Below the pieces are notes generated by a model. The model saw only the letters and a list, made by a program, of their open reading frames with translations. It had not been told where the DNA came from and searched no databases. From IMG/VR virus record IMGVR_UViG_3300025543_005566, positions 1 to 60,409 of that record: a stretch of 60,409 nucleotides of DNA; one strand, given 5' to 3'. Position numbers and translations under genes: made by a program. The DNA is from a virus. Shown piece after piece: positions 56,987 to 60,409 of the stretch; position 1 is the first letter of the stretch, and each line of letters opens with the position of its first letter.

Positions 56987-58702
56987 TTATGCGGGGAATT
57001 CAGCTCCTGTTGGCAATACGTTGAAATCGAGGATTATAAATTCTGCTGTTCTGGTTGGCTGTAAGAATATCTGGCCTACCATTTGATTTCTATCGATTAC
57101 ATCAGGAGTGTTATTAGACGCATCCATTACTACCTTAAAGGCATATACACCTTGTCTTTGTTGCACACTTTCCATGTATGGATTTACTTGGGCTAAGAAG
57201 TTATTTCTAGTAGCTGCAGTATTTTGTTCAAATACTAAGTTGTTAGCAACTTGACCAATATAGCTCTTAAGGGCAATTAATAACCTTCTAACATTTACAC
57301 GATCAAGTGCAGATGCTTTCTTTTGTAATGTCTTTTGTCCAAATACTACTGTTCCGGTTGCAGGGAAATTAGCAATTGGGTTTACATTGCTCTCGTACAA
57401 AGTATCTCTTTGTGATCTTTGTAATTTTCTTTCAGGACGGATTACTTGAGATAAACCTCCTCTATTAATACCTGCAGGTGCAAACCACGGTTCAGAAGCA
57501 TTGTCATTAAAGGCATATACACCTGGGATTAATGTTGATGCTGGAACCCAATTAGTTTTTCCTGTATTAGGATTAATAATCTGACACCAAGGCCAGTATG
57601 AAGCTGCATAGCTAGAGTTAATGCCTGAAGTTTGGTTTGTGGTAGAAGTAATAGTAGATCCATATTTTGTAAGATCAACTACAGCGATCGCATCTCCTCT
57701 ATTTTGAGTATTAGCTATTAATGTGTTTAATACGCCAGTATGTGCTGCTATACCGTGGAACAATCCAGGAGCGGTGATTACGTTGTATTGGTATTCGTCG
57801 TTGTTAGTTAACAAACTAAATGCGTCGCTATAATCCTCAGCTCTTAAGCCTTGAGTATTAGTATCAATTTTTTCATTAAATAAAGCTTGTTCACTGCCTG
57901 TTAATTCACCTAAGCCTTGTAAGAAAGATCCACTTGCAACTACAGGGATAGATTCTTCATAAGCAACACTTGCAGCGGACCCTGTGTTATTAAAGAAATT
58001 AGGGGTAGGTTGCAATACTTCACTTACATAAACATAATTACTTTTATTAGGATAAGATCCAGTTACTTGTAAATACTTATTTCCATCACTATCAGATAGG
58101 AGTTGTTGAGAACTGTCACCTATTACTTTAGCTACATAATTATCTTGGAAAGGATCTAATGATACTCCGGCATAAGTTTCTAATACAGATTTGTCGTTGG
58201 TTAAATCGTTACCCTGTCTAATTAAAAGATTAAAAGTTCCAGATCCTGTGTCTGAAAAAGATACTTCCCATCTTACATTGCTATCAGTTCCATTTGGTAA
58301 ATCCCCATCATTTCCTTCAACTCCCCCACCACTATTCATAATAGTACCTTCAGAAATAGTTTTAAGTATAAGAGATGTAGATGAGTCTCCGTCAATCCTG
58401 GATTCAGCAGACGTAAATGAACCTGTTACAACTCTAGTTACCAACAAAGTATTACCTCCGTTTTGGAAGTAATTATATGCTGATACCGCTGTTAAATGGG
58501 AATAAACTTGCCCACCACTTACAAAAGTTGAGCCAAATCTATTTTGGTATTCACTATAAGAAGTAACTATAGTTGGGATTTCAACAGGGCCTAAAACAGT
58601 AGGGCCTACAATTGCAGCTCCTACTTCTACAGGTTGTTGTGTGATAAATGACTGGTCGTTTTCTCTTGTGAATACTCCAGGTGATACTATTTGTTCTGCC
58701 AT
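56987..58702 (-). CDS. Tail sheath protein gp18 (571 aa)
   Basis: Contractile sheath subunit. N-terminal SPGVFTRENDQSFITQQPVE and GAAIVGPTVLGPVEIPTIVT are signature sheath sequences, followed by SYSEYQNRFGS and YNYFQNGGNTLLVTRVV. The C-terminal half has WFAPAGINRGGL, LYESNVNPIANFPATGTVVFG, RVNVRRLLIALKSYI and a final VVMDASNNTPDVIDRNQMVG region as in T4-type sheaths. It is somewhat shorter than T4 gp18 (659), lacking part of the surface domains. A motif variant (AAATATTTTAACAA) lies upstream of the ATG. Confidence 0.96.
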   Translation of the reverse strand: MAEQIVSPGVFTRENDQSFITQQPVEVGAAIVGPTVLGPVEIPTIVTSYSEYQNRFGSTFVSGGQVYSHLTAVSAYNYFQNGGNTLLVTRVVTGSFTSAESRIDGDSSTSLILKTISEGTIMNSGGGVEGNDGDLPNGTDSNVRWEVSFSDTGSGTFNLLIRQGNDLTNDKSVLETYAGVSLDPFQDNYVAKVIGDSSQQLLSDSDGNKYLQVTGSYPNKSNYVYVSEVLQPTPNFFNNTGSAASVAYEESIPVVASGSFLQGLGELTGSEQALFNEKIDTNTQGLRAEDYSDAFSLLTNNDEYQYNVITAPGLFHGIAAHTGVLNTLIANTQNRGDAIAVVDLTKYGSTITSTTNQTSGINSSYAASYWPWCQIINPNTGKTNWVPASTLIPGVYAFNDNASEPWFAPAGINRGGLSQVIRPERKLQRSQRDTLYESNVNPIANFPATGTVVFGQKTLQKKASALDRVNVRRLLIALKSYIGQVANNLVFEQNTAATRNNFLAQVNPYMESVQQRQGVYAFKVVMDASNNTPDVIDRNQMVGQIFLQPTRTAEFIILDFNVLPTGAEFPA

Positions 58703-58724
58703 TTTGATATATTGTTAAAATATT

Positions 58725-58979
58725 TTATTCCGTTTTTGAAAACATCCCCGATTCTAAATCGACGGTTCCGTTCCCATATTTTTCTGTTAAGTCTTGTCCT
58801 GTTTTTGTTTCTCTAGTTTGTAACTCACCCATAGCTTCTACTAATTGGTCTTTTTGCAACTCTAACAACTGCATTTGGTATTCTAATTGCCCAAATTGGG
58901 TAATAAGATTCTGTTGCTGGGATTGTAACTCTTTAATAGAATTTATTTCTTCTTGAGATAGTTTAATTTGTTCACTCAT
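58725..58979 (-). CDS. Small coiled-coil virion-cluster protein (84 aa)
   Basis: Unrecognised protein made almost entirely of Gln/Glu-rich coiled coil (LSQEEINSIKELQSQQQNLI; LEYQMQLLELQKDQLVEAMG), ending GNGTVDLESGMFSKTE. It sits directly before the sheath gene, preceded by two copies of the phage promoter motif, one only 5 bases before its ATG. It could be a scaffold, sheath chaperone or neck whisker element; nothing decides this. Confidence 0.62.
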   Translation of the reverse strand: MSEQIKLSQEEINSIKELQSQQQNLITQFGQLEYQMQLLELQKDQLVEAMGELQTRETKTGQDLTEKYGNGTVDLESGMFSKTE

Positions 58980-58984
58980 TTTTG

Positions 58985-58992
58985 ATAAATAT
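58985..58992 (-). promoter_or_regulatory. Phage promoter motif, proximal copy
   Basis: Coding strand TTTAATATTTATCAAAAATG, 5 bases before the coiled-coil gene ATG. Confidence 0.52.
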
Positions 58993-59017
58993 TAAATTTT
59001 TATTGAAACTGTTTGTC

Positions 59018-59025
59018 ATAAATAT
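59018..59025 (-). promoter_or_regulatory. Phage promoter motif, distal copy
   Basis: Coding strand GTTAATATTTATGACAAAC, 38 bases before the coiled-coil gene ATG; a tandem arrangement for the sheath unit. Confidence 0.5.
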
Positions 59026-59046
59026 TAACTTTTTTCTAAAAAAACA

Positions 59047-59970
59047 TTAAAGAAAAATATTTGTATCAGTATTTTGAGGATTTCTGGTGTCGATGGGTTG
59101 GTTGATTTGGGCTTGATTAAGATCATTTAAATTAGCTACAGTTTCTTGTTGTACGACAAACTGAGCTTGGCTGAATCTTTTCTTATCTACTGTAAGGTCT
59201 TTTTGAGGGATATCAGGAATGATATACCCCATTAGATTTACATCAAAATTAGCTCTAACAGTACGATCTTTCCCAGCACTTACTTCAGTTACTGTAGTGA
59301 AGGAATTAATAGTTGCTTTAAATTTAAATCTTTCGGGATTTCCCCAATATGAATCTGCAGCATAATTTACAGATTCAATTATTTTATTTAATTGTTCTAC
59401 ATAATATGTGTATACTATGCAGCTATAAGTCATTTGAACGTAGTTGGGGACTACAATAGTATGAAATTCTCTAACAGGAACCCTATTATTAAGAATATTA
59501 AACTTATCATACGCATTTTGTTTATTATAAGAAGTTTGCGAATAAGCTACGTTAACCGGGTGGTTAGCATCCAATTTATTATACTGCCCCTTAATAGGAG
59601 TAAGTGAATTACGTTTAAACATAATTACAGGAGACATAAGTTTACCTCTCTGGTCTCTCATGTATCCATCACGTTGGACTGTTTTCCATCTTTCAGGAGA
59701 ACCATATATTAAAGGAACTTCAATACGTTGTCCATTTTGCATTACAAAAGGTTTAATAACGTTTTGGAAGTAATACATTATAGACTCATCTATATCCTTA
59801 ATGCCTACTGAAAAAGGCTTAGCAGTGTCATCTCTAAGAGATGTTTTATTACCTCTATTTAAATCTTGAGGTTGGTTTGGATTACCCCTTGCAGTATCAA
59901 AGGGTTCAATAAAGCTATTAGCTATCTCTGCTTGAGTTTTTGGTATTGGTATTCTTCCTTGTGTAGCCAT
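59047..59970 (-). CDS. Tail terminator / sheath-stabilising protein, gp15-like (307 aa)
   Basis: Structural protein before the sheath operon. It has the pattern ESIMYYFQNVIKPFVMQNGQ, RIEVPLIYGSPERWKTVQRD and SPVIMFKRNSLTP, then EFHTIVVPNYVQMTYSCIVY, IIESVNYAADSYWG and a C-terminal VRANFDVNLMGYIIPD. This matches the layout of T4 gp15 (KVPLxYG..., central lPRm-like strand, tail oligomer domain). Its start shares a base with the stop of the gp14-like gene, the same order as 14-15 in T4. Family call is by layout and order; moderate confidence. Confidence 0.68.
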   Translation of the reverse strand: MATQGRIPIPKTQAEIANSFIEPFDTARGNPNQPQDLNRGNKTSLRDDTAKPFSVGIKDIDESIMYYFQNVIKPFVMQNGQRIEVPLIYGSPERWKTVQRDGYMRDQRGKLMSPVIMFKRNSLTPIKGQYNKLDANHPVNVAYSQTSYNKQNAYDKFNILNNRVPVREFHTIVVPNYVQMTYSCIVYTYYVEQLNKIIESVNYAADSYWGNPERFKFKATINSFTTVTEVSAGKDRTVRANFDVNLMGYIIPDIPQKDLTVDKKRFSQAQFVVQQETVANLNDLNQAQINQPIDTRNPQNTDTNIFL

Positions 59971-60409
59971 TATAATCTTTCTTTAGTTATGCCGGGTTTA
60001 TCACCAGGGACATAATGAGTTTCACAAATAATAGAAAAATTAGATCCAAAAATTTCTAAGCCTGGGTTGAGTGGATTTACATTATATGGGTAATCCGGGT
60101 CTTTACCTACAATAAATTGGTTAGCATTAGTGTTTTCTATCTCATAGTAACCTCCATAATATAAAATTATATCTCCTACTTCGGGAACTAATTTGGCATC
60201 TTGTAAATCTTCACGAAGAAATCTAAAGGTAATGGGCCATTCAAAATCAGGAAGACCCATATCATCTATGGGGTTTGCTTGGACTTGTCTTTCAATTAAA
60301 CAATTGAATAAAACCGGCCCATCGTAATACTTATCTTCAGCAGATTCACCATATATGTTTATAGTAGTCTGGTTTAGGTTATATTTGTAAAATGCACATT
60401 CTTGGGTTA
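59970..60409 (-). CDS. Neck / head-completion protein, gp14-like, 5' end outside the window
   Basis: The frame is open to the right edge, so the true start lies beyond it; the in-frame Met at 60260 is internal. The upstream part reads FYKYNLNQTTINIYGESAED and KYYDGPVLFNCLIERQ, then GLPDFEWPITFRFLREDLQD, VPEVGDIILYYGGYYEIENT and IFGSNFSIICETHYV. Order of elements (GE...Y, fLrEDL, PxxGDiIxYxxxxYEI) follows T4-type gp14 neck proteins that join head and tail. Position directly before a gp15-like gene agrees. It would be expected to be about 200-260 residues in full. Confidence 0.68.
   Translation of the reverse strand, partial: TQECAFYKYNLNQTTINIYGESAEDKYYDGPVLFNCLIERQVQANPIDDMGLPDFEWPITFRFLREDLQDAKLVPEVGDIILYYGGYYEIENTNANQFIVGKDPDYPYNVNPLNPGLEIFGSNFSIICETHYVPGDKPGITKERL

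Noticed and set aside
37063-59025. TATAAATA on the plus strand, the exact T4 late-promoter sequence
   Set aside because: It would point away from every gene. The biologically sensible reading is the reverse complement on the coding strand, upstream of ATGs.

Overview
The window is part of the genome of a tailed, contractile (myovirus) phage of broad T4-like type. It almost certainly infects a member of the Bacteroidota, probably an aquatic Flavobacteriia-like host. Every supported gene lies on the minus strand, so transcription runs from high to low coordinates. The host assignment rests on five things seen in the sequence: host-type promoters (TTTG, 19-20 bases, TATATTTA, matching the Bacteroidota -33/-7 consensus); no clear Shine-Dalgarno sequences; a full-length TonB-dependent receptor with a carboxypeptidase-regulatory N-terminal domain; a secreted protein ending in a type IX secretion (CHU_C type) sorting domain; and AT-rich DNA.

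Right part (about 34.9-60.4 kb, read right to left): a virion module. It holds neck gp14-like (cut by the window edge), gp15-like, a coiled-coil protein, tail sheath gp18, tail tube gp19, terminator, gp26-like and an overlapping gp51-like gene, tape measure, several baseplate proteins, then a 3,116-residue fibre made mostly of proline-free Gly-X-Y (GSS/GTS) collagen-like repeats with four globular inserts, two paralogous small proteins, and a second fibre-type protein. Directly downstream comes a two-domain glycosyltransferase (GT4 joined to an autotransporter-heptosyltransferase-like GT9 domain). It is an attractive candidate for O-glycosylating the Ser/Thr-rich fibre.

Middle part (about 15-34.8 kb): a family-A polymerase-like protein; a gp32, UvsX, 5'-3' exonuclease, DnaB-type helicase operon; class Ia ribonucleotide reductase (NrdB and NrdA with a methyltransferase between them); two holin-like genes; a SNase-like nuclease; a tightly overlapped DpdA-like, QueC, QueD, QueE operon which, with FolE further left, gives a full GTP to preQ0 route plus a candidate DNA transglycosylase; ThyX; and a DUF5675 protein. 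Two accessory 'moron'-like genes sit here: the type IX-secreted protein and the TonB-dependent receptor. The receptor is bracketed by terminators; the secreted-protein gene has a terminator and a possible promoter only upstream.

Left part (0-12 kb): hypoxanthine phosphoribosyltransferase, FolE, a MazG-like pyrophosphatase, thioredoxin, a four-helix membrane protein with EKIVEV repeats, a family-B DNA polymerase split into two genes by a GIY-YIG homing endonuclease and a small gene, the sliding clamp, Hsp20, GroES, GroEL and the start of the clamp loader gp44.

Two promoter classes are visible: host-type promoters ahead of early/replication genes, and a short repeated motif (AATATTTATAAC and close variants) ahead of most virion operons and all four homing-endonuclease genes, which is probably the phage late promoter. 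In several genes either motif ends only 4-5 bases before the ATG, which suggests leaderless mRNAs. No tRNA, rRNA or CRISPR array was seen.
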